NCBI GenBank assembly: GCA_013397455.1 | Contig: VYZB01000023.1 | Span: 3,901,549-3,965,548 of the forward strand | Reading direction: 5' to 3' | DNA from: Crotophaga sulcirostris | Taxonomy: Eukaryota > Chordata > Aves > Cuculiformes > Crotophagidae | Length of the DNA stretch: 64,000 bases | Part shown: positions 1 through 14,195 of the stretch, piece after piece | Position numbering within the stretch: position 1 is the first letter of the stretch | Layout of the letters: each line of letters starts with the position of its first letter | Notes under the pieces: generated by a model | Told to the model about the DNA's origin: nothing | The model's database searches: none | Seen by the model: only the letters and a program-made list of their open reading frames with translations | Position numbers and translations under genes: made by a program

Positions 1-3000
1 TAATTTCTCTTCTACCTTCATTTTAAAAAGGGCAAGATGCTCCTAGAGTATCAGGAGTGGTGACGCTTAGTTTCATTTATGAAGTCTCACAATATTTGGA
101 CTCTGACTGAAGATGTAGAATGGCTATCTGCAGGGGATCCCTTGGTGCTTTTTAAAGTGTGGGTAAGCATTGGAGTCTTCTGAAGGCAGAGGCTTAAAGC
201 ATACCCCTACCCTATCCTACTGTCCCTCTACACAATTGATGTGGGACTTCTGAGGACTTCATCAAACCTGATGAAGGTTGGGCAGTGATAGAGATGAAGA
301 TTGTCAAACATGCATACATTTACACAGACCTCATGTGCCCAACTGACACACATGCACACACACACGGACTAATTTTGAGGCTAAAAACAATCTCATATTT
401 GTACTACTCTCGGAGTTTACTGGCATGATTGAACTGAATGATTACAGTTCAGTGCTGGGTAGAAGGATTCCTGTGATAGTATCATTTGGGACTCACTTTG
501 TAAATTGCTCTGGGCTCAAACTGAGGAAAATAATGCTACATAAATACATATTATTACTGCTGAAGCAATAAAATTATCTTATGCTTACCAAGTATCCTAG
601 TGTCTTGTCTTGTTCATAATTAACTGGTGACATACATGTTGAGTCAGTGCTCTAGGATTTGTGCCCAGAATAAGTCACAAAAGCATAGCAGCTTTAGTAC
701 AGGAGAAAAGGATGAAGAGGGCTTTTTTTTTTCTCCCTTTTCTTTCTTCTGGATAAGATATAAAACTGCCCAGAGCTGGCCCTGTTCAGAAATAGTGGAT
801 CAGCCTCTTGGAATTTTTTTTTAAGATGTCAACTTCCCTCATGTATCCTTCTGTGAAGACAAAGAATGTCTTAATGTCTGTATTGAAGTCATCATTAAAA
901 TAAAAGGAGATCTGTAGACATCAGCTATAAATCATCAAGAAATAGCTTGTGGGTAACCTTTGACACAATTGAACCTACTTGAAATGAGCTAGGGCTGAAT
1001 TCATTGCCTTTAGTGAAGCCAGTAGGTGGACTAAAGGTCTCCTCCCTCTCTCCTTCTCTCTTTCCATCTCTTACAGTGTTAGCTTCTGGGAGGTGAATGT
1101 GTTCTGGCTGAGTGATGAAAATGCATTTGGATGTGTTCTTAAATAGACATTTGTTTTACGTCTGAAAAGAATAGGCCAATCTTAACAGTGTGATACTGGG
1201 GCTATTTGAAAGGTATTTTTTAAGGCAGTCGTCTTCTTTCAGCTTTACAAAAACTATTTTAACCAATTGTTTAGTCAGCATGGAATATCTATTGTGTATG
1301 GATGCATGCGTGTTCTCCAGAATTAACAGGAAAATGGCAGATAAAAATCTGCCTAATTTTACATAATAGATTTTTGGCATTCTTGTGATCTGACTTCAAA
1401 TTCATGCTGAGTTTCTACAGTATAACAGAAATACTAGTTTGCAGTTGTTAATTTTAATTTCTAAGATGCTAGGTTTTAAAAGGAGCTTAAAGTGTTCAGC
1501 ATCTCATGGGGACAAACTATGAGTCTTACTAATGAATCCAGCAATTAGTGGTTCATTGTGCCTGCCAGCAATTTGGCCCCAACATCGGTCCTGATGGTGA
1601 TTTCATTTTTGCTGGTGTGAACCAGGAACAGAATCTGAAGTATATTCACCAAGGGGTGCCTGAGTACTTCTTCAACACTGTTCTGCTTGTGGTCCACATT
1701 CAATACTGACAGCAACAAATAAAAAAAAGGAAATAGAATATATTTCAATTTGAATTATGATTATTATGGGTGTTTAATATGCTCATTAGAATAATTATAT
1801 AATGTCAGTAGTACTTACTAAACTTAAAGGATTGTAAATAGTGGTGTCCCCATGCAGTTAGATAAACATATATATATATGATGTATGCCCATGTTGTGTA
1901 GAAGAAACCCTTTTCATAGATGGAAGGATGTATTTTCTCAAATTTTGTAAGCAGAGAGTTGAGACAGATAGGTAGCCCTTTACTCTCTGTAGCCATTTGC
2001 TCTTGTGCAAAACATTAAATTTATATTTGGTGCCATTTTATCATAACTTTGCAAAGATATCAGTGTGTGTGCAGAAGATTATCTAATGAGTGATTCATTC
2101 ACATTCACAGAGAAAGTTTGTTGGAAACTCAGGAATGAACCTAGTCTCTTTGGCGTGACCCAAGGAGTTAGCAATAAAAAAAAGCATAACCATGGCTTGG
2201 GAAAAGGAACGATCCTTCCCAACATGTGTATGCTCAAGTATTTAACCCCACATATGTAATTATGAGAGGGGTATAAGTATTAAATGAATTCATTTTCTGA
2301 AAATGGGTGCTGTACTCAGTGATGGAACATGTGTTTGCTTTGAACATTCCCTACAGTACATTAAACTCCCTCTGGTTTCTGGAGCTGCTGATTAGATTTC
2401 ATCTTACTGCTAAAAGGAGGTGAAATGAAAAAATACCCAACAAGACAGAGTTGTAAAATCATTTTGATTTCAGTGATCTGAGATGTTGTTAATAGCATGC
2501 AAGCATTAAAGACGGATGAGTTTTGTGTTGATATTTTCCCTTTGAAAAGCTATTAGTTGGAAAAACAAATTGTCAAGCAGGTCATATCTACAGTTGCAAA
2601 ACATATTTTGACATTTTTCTTACAGTTGTATCTATCTATAAGTAAAAACAGTACATATTATTTTTGCACTACTTATTTGTAGTGCGGCATGTGTTGCTGC
2701 CTCTCTTTGTGAAAAATCTACCTAGACTACATAGAGATTTCCAAAGTCAGAGAAAGCACAGGTAGTTTTTGAAAAGGAATTTCTTAGCTCACTACCAGTT
2801 GTCCAAGCTGTTTGAAATCTCTTTTCTTCCAAGGTCTTTTGACTTGTTTCTTCTAAAGTTTTCAACAGCTGGGGTTTTGTTTTATTTTGTTTTGGTTTTT
2901 TTTCCCCCCAGAATCTTAGAATCTCTGCAGCATCTTTGCTTCTCCTGCCTGACCACAGCAGGAGGAGGGGTCTGTTGCTAATTTGTTTTGATACGGTACG

Positions 3001-3669
3001 CTTTGGTCTGTATTCTTTTTGAAATTAATTCCTTTTGCAGGTGTGGGGTTAGAGGTGGTGGTGTGCTCCCAGCGAAGGTGTCATCCACCACAGAGAGGAG
3101 GTGGGAGGCTTTGATCAGTGTGGCTTCTGTTTTCTTGTTGTTCATTTAAAATGTACCAGTTTGTAATGCTGTTTGGCTATGCAGGTCCTTGTTTTATTTC
3201 CTTCCAAGTCCTTCCCCGTCTTTTCAAGGTTTTGTTGTTTTCATTTCTGTTCATTCTACTTAACATTTACTGGAGGTTATTCGCTGGAAGGTGGTGGCTC
3301 CAAGTTCAATTTAGGCAGCAAACAAAATCCAGTCTAATGTCTGTTTCCATTTTTTAAACAGCTTTGTTATGGGTGGTAGAGTGCATTATTAAGGACACGA
3401 CACCATATGTTTATTGGGACAGAATTATGTAGCTAGGATTTAAAAAAGAAAACTAAGACCCAAGCTATAAGGTGTCATGCTTCAGGGCACAGGACACTCG
3501 AGTTTCTAGCCAGCACAAGTTCACTAATACATGCCACAGATCAAACTGTATGACTACTTTTCTTGCAGCTTCTTTTGGTGCAACCAGGCATTTTGGGAGG
3601 GTCAGCACAGTATCAAAAAAAACCCAAAACATTGGTCTGAGCAAGACTGACAATTGCTCTGTTTTTCCG

Positions 3670-3795
3670 TATGACTCAGCTGTTTACTAACTGTGTGAGA
3701 TTAGGCAAATCATGTAGCCACTTTGTGCCTCATTCTTCCCATTTGTAAAATAAGGCAAAAGCTAGCAGAGTAATTATGAGTTTTAATTAATTAAT
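3670..3795 (+). repeat. MIR-like SINE relic
   Basis: The order of diagnostic MIR blocks is visible: CTGTGTGAGATTAGGCAAAT (the usual CTGTGTGACCTTGGGCAAGT), then a GTGCCTCA block, then CCATTTGTAAAATAAGG (usual CATCTGTAAAATGGGG). Spacing and orientation agree with the + strand consensus as I remember it. It is strongly diverged, which fits an old amniote insertion. The edges are approximate. Confidence 0.75.
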
Positions 3796-6700
3796 ATACA
3801 CGTCATACACTGGAGAAGTGGTTTTTCCCTCTTGCACTTTATTGCTTCCCATGTAGTTCAGTGGGGGCATTTTGAAGGAAGCAATTTCTCTAGGACGAAT
3901 CCTTTCCCTTCCTGTCCCCCATAATTTTGTGATCCTTTCTAATGTCTTTTACCACTTGTAAAGTGATTTGCATGGTTAAAAGCATGAAAAATCAGTTGTT
4001 ATCTTCCCCCTGTGGATTTGCAATATCTGCATCAGTCTGCTGTCCTGCACCTAAGTCACTCCTGCTTCGCAGCTGACTTGAGCCTTCTTAGGGAAGTGCT
4101 TCATTAATAGCATTATACCAAATAAATAGGTACAGCAGTGATGTGAGAAATACAGCTGAACAATAAATATTAGCAGCAAAAAGCTAACTACAGGACCCAA
4201 GTTTACCACAAGGTATGGACTAGCAGAATCCCAAGTGTCCAGTCTGTCTGCACTAGCTGATGTTGTTTGTATCTTTACTCAACATGGACCCTTCTCATTT
4301 CGGCAAAACCTCACAGAATTTGCTCAGAACAAGCTTTGCTGAAGGTTTTTCTTGTAAATGAGGTTACTGAGTTAAATTTTCACTCACTCAGAGATGCAGA
4401 ATGAGAAGAAGATTTTCCATTATGAGGTGCAAGCAAATGCTAAAAGCTCTTTGTTCCTGCAATTTTGCTTCATGCTGTACTGCAAATCCACATACTGGGT
4501 CCTAAGCAGCGTGATGAGCAACTCTCACTTCTGCTTATTTCAGTATAACAGAAAAGTACATGCCCAAACTGCAGAATAACGACAATAGGAGTAAGTCAGT
4601 TGCTTTTATATAGATGAAAATGAGTGTTTGAAGTTTGGATCTGAGTTGGGATAAGCATATATAAGTCATCTGGTTTCCCTAGAGGTTGGTGTGACTGAAA
4701 ACTCACGATTAAGCAAAAATAGCCTAGAAATCTCATACCAGCCGCTTTCCTTAAACATATTGTGCTATTTGTCTGTGGAGATTACCAGGAGACTTCACAA
4801 GGATGGTGGGCGTTTTGGCAGTCCAAAGCCAGCCAGAAGCTGCAAGAGTGGTTTGGAGGATGCTTCTCTGAGGATTTGAGAAACTAAATGAATGAGTTTT
4901 GGGTAAACACATACCAGTCTGCTCATTTTGCTAAGCTGCATGCCCTGGTGTATTCTGTTGGCCAAACAGCTTGCCTTGAGCTCCACAAGACCCCAAAGGA
5001 GTGCCTCCCAGTGCAGCACTTGTCTTTCCTAAAGACTTTTTAAAGAATTGCTTTTAGGGTTCTGTGTGCAGAATTCTGACTAGTTGCTACACAAAATTAA
5101 GGCCTTTGCCATAGGTCATCGTTGGATGTAGACTTTGAGGAGGAGTTTTGTAGCTTTCTCCACAGACACCGCTTTCAGGCTGCCTTGCAGCTGAAACAGG
5201 CCACAGTGTTCCATGTTTGAGCTAGCTGGAGGACTGAAATGATCCAGGATTTGTTTGGCATTTGGTCCTCTGTTATTTCAGCGTCTGTAATGTATGGCTC
5301 ATAGACGAGAGCGATACTACAGAATTATGACTGTACATCGGATAAAAAGGTTGTGGGGAAGAAGGGAAGGCATCCAGCTCCTAGGGCCTTCCATGTTTAT
5401 AGAGAGGACATTTTGCGTGCTCCTCTTTTGTTCTTCCTACATCTGTTTGTGAATCCTTTGTCCAACTTCAGGAAGCAACGGTGCTAAATACAGAGGAAAA
5501 CCACCCAGCAGCTCTCTTATTTCACTGTGAAAACATGTGGACTAGACAAAATCAAATCTTGGGGTTTCCAGGGCAGCAAATTAGTCTTTGTAACTGCAGA
5601 CTTCTTTCCTGGCAGCTAGTCTTGCTGTAAAGAAAAATAAAAGGGAAAGATGTCAGGGATCTTTCTGAGAGGACAAAGTCCCCAGAGAATGTCTTCACTG
5701 AGAGCCCCTAGCATTGTAAAAAAGGACAAGAAAAAATCCTGTCTGTCCCTGGTACTACAGAACAGATTGAGTCAGTATGTTCCTGCATCGATTTTCGCTA
5801 TGAACAGGAATGGAGACGGCAAGAATGCTCCTAGTATATAAATCAGCATTTGGGAACAGTTTATTCCTTGAATAGTTCCCTAAAAATTGCAGATGAGAGA
5901 ACAAAAGGAATATTTGTCACAAATAAAATGCAACTAACTCCCCCACTTTGTTTTGAGTCCCATGAATAAGAGTATTGGGGCACTATCAAGTAAGGACTGG
6001 AAGTACTACCTTTGGTTGAGTGAGTCCAGAATATGTCTACTTTCTGAGAGTGACACATGCAGGAAAAGTTACTCAGCAAAGCAACATATAAAAAAAATTT
6101 GCTCTAGGTATAGGTAGAAATCCAGGCTGAGATGTTTCTGCAGCTATCACAGAGGAAAAGTGCGTGTGATTTGCAGGATTACAAAGAAAGAAAACAGTTC
6201 TTCCTAACATTTGCCCTCTGTGTTGTCTTTGGTGCCTTTTCTTTTCGTTTCTGACAAGTCTATTTGTACCTTCTGCTTTTGGCGCCGGAACTCATGGGCA
6301 AGAATAGGATAAAGTGAGTTCTCTGAACATGAAGAATAATTTTATTGTGTTTGCTATCATATCATAACCAAGATGCCTGTTTATATCTTTACATCTCTTT
6401 TTCTGTGTAGTTAGAGAAATTTCCACCTTTGCAGGAAGGGACACATTATTCTTAATCAAAACTTGAGAATGTGGCAGGAGGAGGTACAGCTGCAGATGAG
6501 CATTATCTAATTCACCCATCCTGTCATGTGAACATCCCTGCTTAATTTAATACAATTATTTCATCAGTGAGGATAATATCAGCAGCATGATTCATTTATA
6601 CAACATGTTTCACAACTGCCTTTACCTCTCAGCTTCTTATTATCACTACTGATAATTTCACCATGAGTAGCTTCAGAGGAAGGGGAGGGGATGTGAAGGA

Positions 6701-7674
6701 AGCTGCCAGTATCTTTGTGTGACTGTATGGACAGCAGTAGTCTTAAGGGACAGTGATGCCGAAGGATTTTCTTTGCATATATGCCGTTGCACCTTGGTTT
6801 CTAATATATAGTGATTCGTCATTTCTGGATGAGCACAAGGCTGAATAAGCCTGGATAAGCCACTGACTGGCTGCATAGTTCAGTGGGCAACAATAGCATC
6901 ATTGTCTTCTGCCCTAGACATGCCAGTAAGTGCTTGATATTTTGCATTTCTTTTGAAATTAAGATCTCCACGAAACAGAAACAGGATAGGGGAATGAGGC
7001 TTTGTTTCTGTTGAGGTAGCATAGGCATTCTTTTAGAAACCCCCTCTCTGGGTTCTTATTTCTGACTCATTTGGCTGTAATTTGTACTGTCAAGGTCATT
7101 TAAATAGGCAGCAAGATGTGGCAAATGTGCTCCCAGAGGTCATGAAAAGCCTCTTTAGTAGAGCATGCTAGGCTGTGCTTATGCCAGGTCATTTAAGCAC
7201 ATTTGTATTGCCAGTCAGATGATACACAGAGTAGTTCATGATTTTGTAATAAACCATGCAACCTGGACCTTCAGTGTGTGCCACAGTGGAATACTGCACT
7301 TGGATTTAAATGACAGTACAATAATTCAGTTACTGTATTTTAATAGTATACTAATCTTTAAAGAATGTGAAAAGAAGTGAGATTATTAAATCCAAATGAA
7401 TTATCTGAGTTCTTACCCATCACCAACCTTTTTTTCTTTCTCTGAGACTGGTTCATTCATCTAGGCTATCAGTCTTTTATTCAGCTCTTGGTGTTGAAAT
7501 AGTGCTATTTTTAATAAACGGATTAGAGACATTCTCAAAATCAGATTTTATTCCCTTATTTTAGATATCCATTCTTCATAGATATAAATTATCCATTTAT
7601 TTTAGGAGGAAGTAAATAAAGAGAGCATGACTGAAAGATTTAGAAAAGACACCATTTCAGCCAACTGTTCGCAA

Positions 7675-7775
7675 CATTGGTGACTGCGAGTCAGAATTCC
7701 TGGATCTATCTGAAACTCTGCTGCTACATTACTGTATGACTGTGACTAAATAGTTTCTTTTTCTCTCTCTTCCAT
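7675..7775 (+). repeat. possible MIR-like SINE relic
   Basis: The block GAGTCAGAATTCCTGGATCT, then CTCTGCTGCTACATTACTG, then TATGACTGTGACTAAATAG resembles the MIR 5'-middle part (CTGGGTTC, TCTGCCACTTACTAGCTGTGTGACC). The later TGTAAAATG block is missing, so the match is partial and weak. Confidence 0.4.
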
Positions 7776-10700
7776 TTTTTCCTCCCACGTTGACAAACAC
7801 TTTACCTAGCGTTTTACCTTTTCAGAGGACCATACAGACGTTATAAACCCAGTGTGATGCACACTGAACTTACCAGCAGTATTTCTGCTTAAATATTGCT
7901 TGTCAGACACTTATATTTGGACATTTCCAGTGTCTGATGCTTAAGTATGAAATCTCAAAGTTATATAAATCCAGCTTGAGTGAACGTACAAAATATAACT
8001 CTTGAATATGTTTACCATTAAAATTCTGGTGTAGGTGAAGGGTTCTTACTTCTTCCCTTGTATGTCTTGTGATCAGCTGGGAAAAAATCTAGAGCAAATC
8101 AAGCATTTGAAGTTCCTGAGCTCTTAAGTTTTGTTTAATGACAGTATTTCAATCCTGGGGAAAAAAAACACTAGCTCTCCCTAAAATAGTGACTATTCTG
8201 ACTCTGCTGTGATAAAAAGGATGGGAATTTCTTTATCAATGCTTTGCTCTTTCAGTGGGTACTTACTTTATTAGCCCTCCATCATGTGCTTTTTCTTATG
8301 CTTTACTCTCTGTATTTGTGTGTGTGTGTATTTTGTTTTGTTAGACTAACGCACTACTTTAAAGGAAGCATTTCATAACCTTTAATCAAGATCATATTTT
8401 ATTTTCATAACATCTGTGTTTATATTATTACAAGCCTTTTGGGTCTTAATGTCCTCTGGTCTAAGCATTAATTGTTTTGGGTGATTATAAATAAATGTTT
8501 GACTTTATTTAACTCTAAAAAATACTGATTTGAAAAGAAAACCCTTATCAGTGGCATCTTAGAATAGCTGCATGTCAAAAAAGGACAGGGAGCAATCAAT
8601 ACTGAGCTCTCTCTAATAAAAACTAAGTGCAGGGAGCAGTTCTAGATTCTGTGATCCCACTGTATAAAATCAAATCTCCTGGCTGTTGAAAGATACCATC
8701 TACCCGGAGTGAACATGCTACATCTATTTATTCCTTTTTATTACTCTTATTTGCCCTAGCTGTCATGCTGCATTTATACACAACCTTGATATAACTGAGA
8801 GTGAAACCTGCTAGTCTATAATGTGGTGGAATGTTAGCTGGGAGATTTTATAGTTAAAAATAAAGGTTGGCCAACACCTAATTCTTCTCGTGTTTAGGCA
8901 GGTGCACATCAATAATGAAGACAGTGCAAATCTTGATTTAAACTGGAAGGGCAGAGAATTTTGAATTTGTGTCTGAAAATAGGAAAAAGAGTTAAATGGC
9001 TAACTGAATATAGGAGTGAAGATCTTAACGGTCATCTTCATAGCTAACACAATTGTATATTATTACCTGTCTCCTAGATATTTTTTGGACTCCCATGGAA
9101 TAAATCAGTGTGATTCCACTGTGGTAAAGGAAATTACTTAAATTATTATCAACTCATGATCCAATGAAGGATTTCTAAACTCTCTGACTGAATTTTTAAT
9201 GTATTTGACTTCCAGTGAGGATTTAAGAATGCTCTTTGAAATAACAGAAGTAAAAAATATTATGAAGAGCAAACAGTGAAGTAATATCATTTTGTAAATA
9301 CATATAATAGCTGAAAATTGTTTACTTATCCTCTTTATGAGAACCAAGCTTCTGTGACCTCCAATTAATTTACCATTAGCCTGAACACACAATGAAAGTG
9401 AATGAAGGGGCAATTTGAAATGACATTTATCAGCTCTGGAACTGTCGAATTCTATTATTTCCACAAGACCTTATACTTCTTGGCTCCAGAGAAGGCTGTG
9501 CTGACTTGAATGAAGAAGAGCGTTCTTACTACCAAGAATAGTTGCAGTGCAGGCAGTTTCATTGCTGGATGCCTACAGTGGAATATCCATCATATCTCAC
9601 TTGCATTAAATGAGACCAAATCACTGTTCTGTTCTGTAGTGGACTTACACAAGACCTTGCTTTCACACCAGCCTAAAAAAAGGGAACAGAAGAACTGAGG
9701 AGAGGGAGAAGGAGTGAAAGAAGGGAAGGAAGTAAACTTTATAGGGACAGGATAGCTGAGGGATTGAGTCAAAAGGATGAGATTGAAAAAACCCTTTAAG
9801 CACAAGGAAGCAAGTTGGAATCCAAGCTAACTTTGCAGCGAGTGAGATCCAGTCCCATCAGGATCTGGTTTCTTCTCCATATGAAATGAAGTTCTGCTTT
9901 CAGTTGGATTTCCAGTGGCCATAGCGCGTGCTGCGACTTTTACTACTATAGCAGAAACTAAACTGCCCCTTTTGTTGAGACTTAGAACAGAGGACAAGAA
10001 CTGAATATACCTGGAAATTAACCCCTCTTGAACTGAACTGAAACAAGTGTGTGGGCAAGGTTTGCATTGTTTATGATACTGTCTTCCAAATAGATGACTT
10101 CACTCTTCAGGGATCCTTTTCTGGTACAAGGTCACTGAGTTTGGTTGGTTCATTGGCTAGTTTGTACTCAGACTTTTATGCAACTATCTCATTACTGATT
10201 TTACAACATTATAGTTGCACTGTTGTGGGATTTTTTTTTTTTTGATTGAAATTGGTGGAACAGCAGAGCAAATGCCCTTTTATTTGGCTAATATGTTAAT
10301 CTTTTATTCTAATACAGGTACATTTATATTTCTATAAAGTAACAAATACCTTCTTAAAATGTCAAATGCTGGTTGAACTGAGCAACATTTTAACCCTGAG
10401 GCTTGTGTCTCCTAGAAGATCAACAGAACTCTGCCTTCTAAGTGCCTAAGTGGCTTCTGAGGATACAGAATATAGGCTTCTAAGTGTTTTTTATGCATTG
10501 ATTCCCCCACATATTTTATGCACAAGTTGCATCTAGGACAGCTTAAATACCACTTTAAGGATGATACCTTTGTCCATGATGTCCCTGATACATTTGTTTG
10601 CTAAGATTTAATTTATTTTTAAACATAACTATTACAAAAGCTTAGAAATAATCAAATATATAAAAAAGTGCTTTGCTCAAAACTTGCTTGTTTAAGGTAA

Positions 10701-12081
10701 TGGAAAAGTTATATGACAATGCTTTGCAGAATTGTCCAATATTTGGAGACGTACATCTACTTCATTCTTCCACAAGTGATAAGCAACTATAAAATTCTTC
10801 TTTACTGCAGCACACCACCCTCTATGGAAAAGAATCAGTATTATATGATAGTAGTTACAAATACCTTAGTGGTAACAGTAAAACACTCAAACATTATGAG
10901 TCTAATTTCAGTCAGCTTTGCATTGCTGTAAGTCAGGAATAATTCAATAACAATGAATGTACTTACAACCTGAGGAGATCAGAATCAGCTGCTTCAGCGC
11001 CTAGAGCTGAAACCCAGTTGTGTGTTGTACCACTTGCAGTAGGTAAAGGATGGCTTTTCGAAGTCACAGTGTCAGAGGAAAGATAAAGCTAATATGTGAT
11101 GGTTGGATCTAATACCATATCCATTAGTTCTGGTTATTTAGAAACCAGTTAAAATCACTTCTAAAATATCTCCCTTACTGAAAATATTGTTCTCACTTCC
11201 CTGTTTGTTTTTTTTCCCTGGTATTTTACTTTGGTCAAGCAAAAATAACTTACTTAGTATTTTAACGTGTTTTATAGCACTGTTACTCTGTGTAATCAAG
11301 CCAGGTTTAGGAATAATTCCAGTTACCCTGCAAAAAATGTCACCCCATTTTTTCTATTTTCACATAATATTAATTACTGAAATTTTGAAGTCCAGCTCTG
11401 CATAATACAAAAAAAATCTAAGGGCTTATGCAGAAATATCCAGGTTATTATTTCAGATTTTGTGGAAAGAAAGGGCAGGTTCTTTCTTTTCTCTTGTTGT
11501 GGTAGAAGAGAAGTATTTATTTCCCATTATACTTTTTGTCCTTGCAATTCTAAGCATGGGAAATTCAGAGGAAAGCACCAGTTAAAAAAACCCAACCAAA
11601 CAAACACAAAACCAGCAACAAATAAACAAACCCAACTGAAAACCCACTCACTCAAACACACTTGCCCAATTTGGTTGGTAGTGATGGAATTTTAAGTGAA
11701 AATGCTCTTCAGTTCTTACTTAATTCATCTATACCAAGTTTAAAATAAAACAACAATAAAATATGACTGTAAAGCGCTCTTTATTTCCGTCATAGAAGGA
11801 TATATTTTGTTGATGTCAATCATTTCTTCGGAGGCGATTCTTACATACAAAGTGCCAATGGGGGATGTTTTCTGATCATGTCATGCTGAGTTTCCAGTTT
11901 ATCAGTCATCTCAGTTCCAAACTGGAATGACAAGGTAGTATCACATTTGATCTTAGTATATAGCATACAACCTTTCCAGTTTAGAACTTCATATGAGCTG
12001 AAAACAACTGTCTTTGCTTGGACAGTGTTGTGCCAACAGCAGTTTTGTTAATAACATTCTTTTCTCTTCTGCTTGTTGTAG

Positions 12082-12259
12082 GATGAAGTAGCCCAACCTC
12101 TGAACCTTTCAGCCAAACCCAAGACATCTGATGGCAAGTCTCCCACATCACCCACCTCGCCTCATATGCCAACTCTGAGAATAAATAGTGGGGCCAGTTC
12201 ACTAAAATCTTCCGTGCCAGCAACATTAGCTAGTCCTTCGGCCAGAGCTAACACAATAG
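12082..12259 (+). CDS. SOX5: SOX5 exon: PLNLS co-repressor motif and S/T/P-rich linker
   Basis: First SOX5 exon in the window, 178 nt, phase 0 at its start, one base left over at its end. It encodes 59 complete residues beginning [26 protein letters not shown] matches the PLNLS-type CtBP-binding motif known from the SOX6 paralogue, so co-repressor recruitment is the likely job of this segment; that is inference for SOX5. The remainder, with [11 protein letters not shown] and SARANTIG, is a flexible Ser/Pro/Thr-rich linker. Borders: TTGTAG before, GTAAGC after. Several positions (for example [19 protein letters not shown]) differ from the mammalian protein as I recall it, which makes this the least conserved of the six exons. 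Confidence 0.95.
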
Positions 12260-12479
12260 GTAAGCTCAGTTTCATTTGTCGCTCCTCATAACAGTTAATA
12301 GGTGTTATTGGAAAATGGGTATTTATCAGCCAGTTACCAGACAGACATGTATGAGTTGTCATGGGCTGACCATAATATAGTACTGCGTTTGTTGATATCA
12401 GTGAAGAAACTCCCAGAGACCTATGATTTCAGGAGATCTTAACTTTTACAGGCTCAGAAAACAAAAACTTGTATTATTT

Positions 12480-12720
12480 CACGTACGACTTTATCAATAA
12501 CAGTTAATAAATGCTGTTTGTTTAGTGGCGCACATTAAAGATGGTGACTTGTCTAATGGTGAGCGTTAAAGACACATGATCTATCAACTAAAAGTGATTA
12601 ATAAACTTGAAAAAAGCCTCTTTAAGTTAAACGTCTGCATATGCAAATGCATCTTTGCAAAATTACATGTTTAATCTTTAGCCCACTAAAAAGCTGCATG
12701 GAGCATTATTTTTTTCTTGG
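12480..12720. promoter_or_regulatory. candidate intronic enhancer-like element with octamer site
   Basis: A repeat-free AT-rich stretch 220 bp past the PLNLS exon. It contains a perfect POU octamer ATGCAAAT at 12641-12648, overlapping the 10-bp palindrome TGCATATGCA at 12636-12645, followed by TCTTTGCAAAATTAC. Several TTAAT and TTTAATC homeodomain-like cores lie in the same 240 bp. This is a motif reading only; conservation was not tested. Confidence 0.3.
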
Positions 12721-14195
12721 TTTAATAAGCAAAACAGTCACCAGGGTCTTTCAAAAAAACTAGTTTGGTCTAGTGTCTTGCAAAACAGTCTTAATTGGCT
12801 GTTTTTAACATTGTTCCACAAAATAGTTTTAATTCTTCCTCCTGTCAAGATTAACTCTTTGCCTAAAGACCATCTAAATAATAACATTCCTAGTGATGAT
12901 TTTAAGTCTGATGTGTTAAAGGCACTGTTCTTCATGTGTGTAAGTAAAATGTATACAAACTCCATTCTTCATGCTCCTAACCAAAACATTTTATTTATGG
13001 ATATTTATGTATTATGAAATTCTATTATTATATGTTAATAAATTATTACATATTAATCTNTTATTTATTTTTATTACCTGAACCATAATTTCAGGAAGTA
13101 AATCAAGCTCTGTTTAGGGAACTAAGTGAGGTAGATTGTTGTACCTTTGCTACTATGTGTCTTGTTGCTCCTAAAGCATCTCTTGCTGACCACTTTAAGA
13201 GGCAGAACAGAAGAAACCATAGGTGAAACCTATCAGAAGCTGTTTCTGTGATATCTCAGTGCTATGTAGTAAAATTTTTTTTGTATCGCTTTGGGTTTCT
13301 CCCAAGCTTTCTGTGATCCATATTCTACCTACATAGACAACCAGGAAGAGAGACCTATACTTACATCCAAAGATAAAACAGATCTAGGGCCCACTATATT
13401 ACCCTCCCACTGTGCATACATGATTATTGCTATTGTTGACAAGAGTTACGTATATCAGAGAATGTACTTCTATGCCTTTTAGAAAAGAAAATAACTTTAT
13501 TTCTTATGACATGTTACAATTATATAAACATTTTGTAAATATCACATTGTTAATTGTTAATGCATGTATTACTATTAACTCTACCCTCTTTAACTGTGGT
13601 AGGTAATAATATCTTTCATCTTTAATATGCTTGGCCCTGCTGCTTTCCATGTACAATGCATCCAGTCTCAATTTTTTTCACATGAAATTTTTTGTCCTTA
13701 ATAAAGTGAACATCACATTTAGATGTGAAGTTAAGCATCTGACCTACATCTCAGTGGCAGGACATCTCTTGTTCTCTCCTCTCCAGTCTTCTTTCCCTAC
13801 ACACCTGATATTTTTCATAGATTTGAGACCCCTGCAATTTACTTCTTTTAGCAAAATGCAGATTTTGAAATGCTGTACCTGTAATGAGTGATAATGTAAT
13901 TGGATAAAAGCTGTGAGGATGAATGGAGCTTTAAAGGTCACTCTTGTAAGAAGAATTAATGTGTTATACCATTAATAAACCATGGAAAACTGTGGAGCAA
14001 AAGATAACATACTTAAGTTATTGTTAATGACATAGAGTTCACTGCTGTATCTCTCTCAGCTACAAATATAGAAAGTGACTTTTTGAGGTTGCTGAGCAGT
14101 ATCACTGCATACTATATATACGATAAGCAGTCTTTAACTGTGGTGCAGGAGCTGGACAGACATAGTCTACTTCTAACAAAGGTCTGTTCTTTAAT

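Larger units (their letters stand above)
1..12081 (+). other. SOX5: SOX5 intron, 3' end (upstream exon outside window)
   Basis: No coding exon was found here on either strand. Open frames are all short, lack family resemblance and lack matching splice borders. The region is AT-rich unique sequence with MIR-like relics near 3670 and 7675, a short CA repeat near 347-364, GT repeats near 8315, and an A/C-rich low-complexity stretch at about 11582-11650. The intron ends with a pyrimidine-rich tract and TTGTAG at 12076-12081, directly before the PLNLS-motif exon. The preceding SOX5 exon (expected to end in PPPKSK) is not present, so the intron is longer than 12 kb. Confidence 0.85.

Noticed and set aside
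13060..13060. Single ambiguous base N
   Set aside because: A sequencing or assembly ambiguity in an AT-rich run with no biological meaning.
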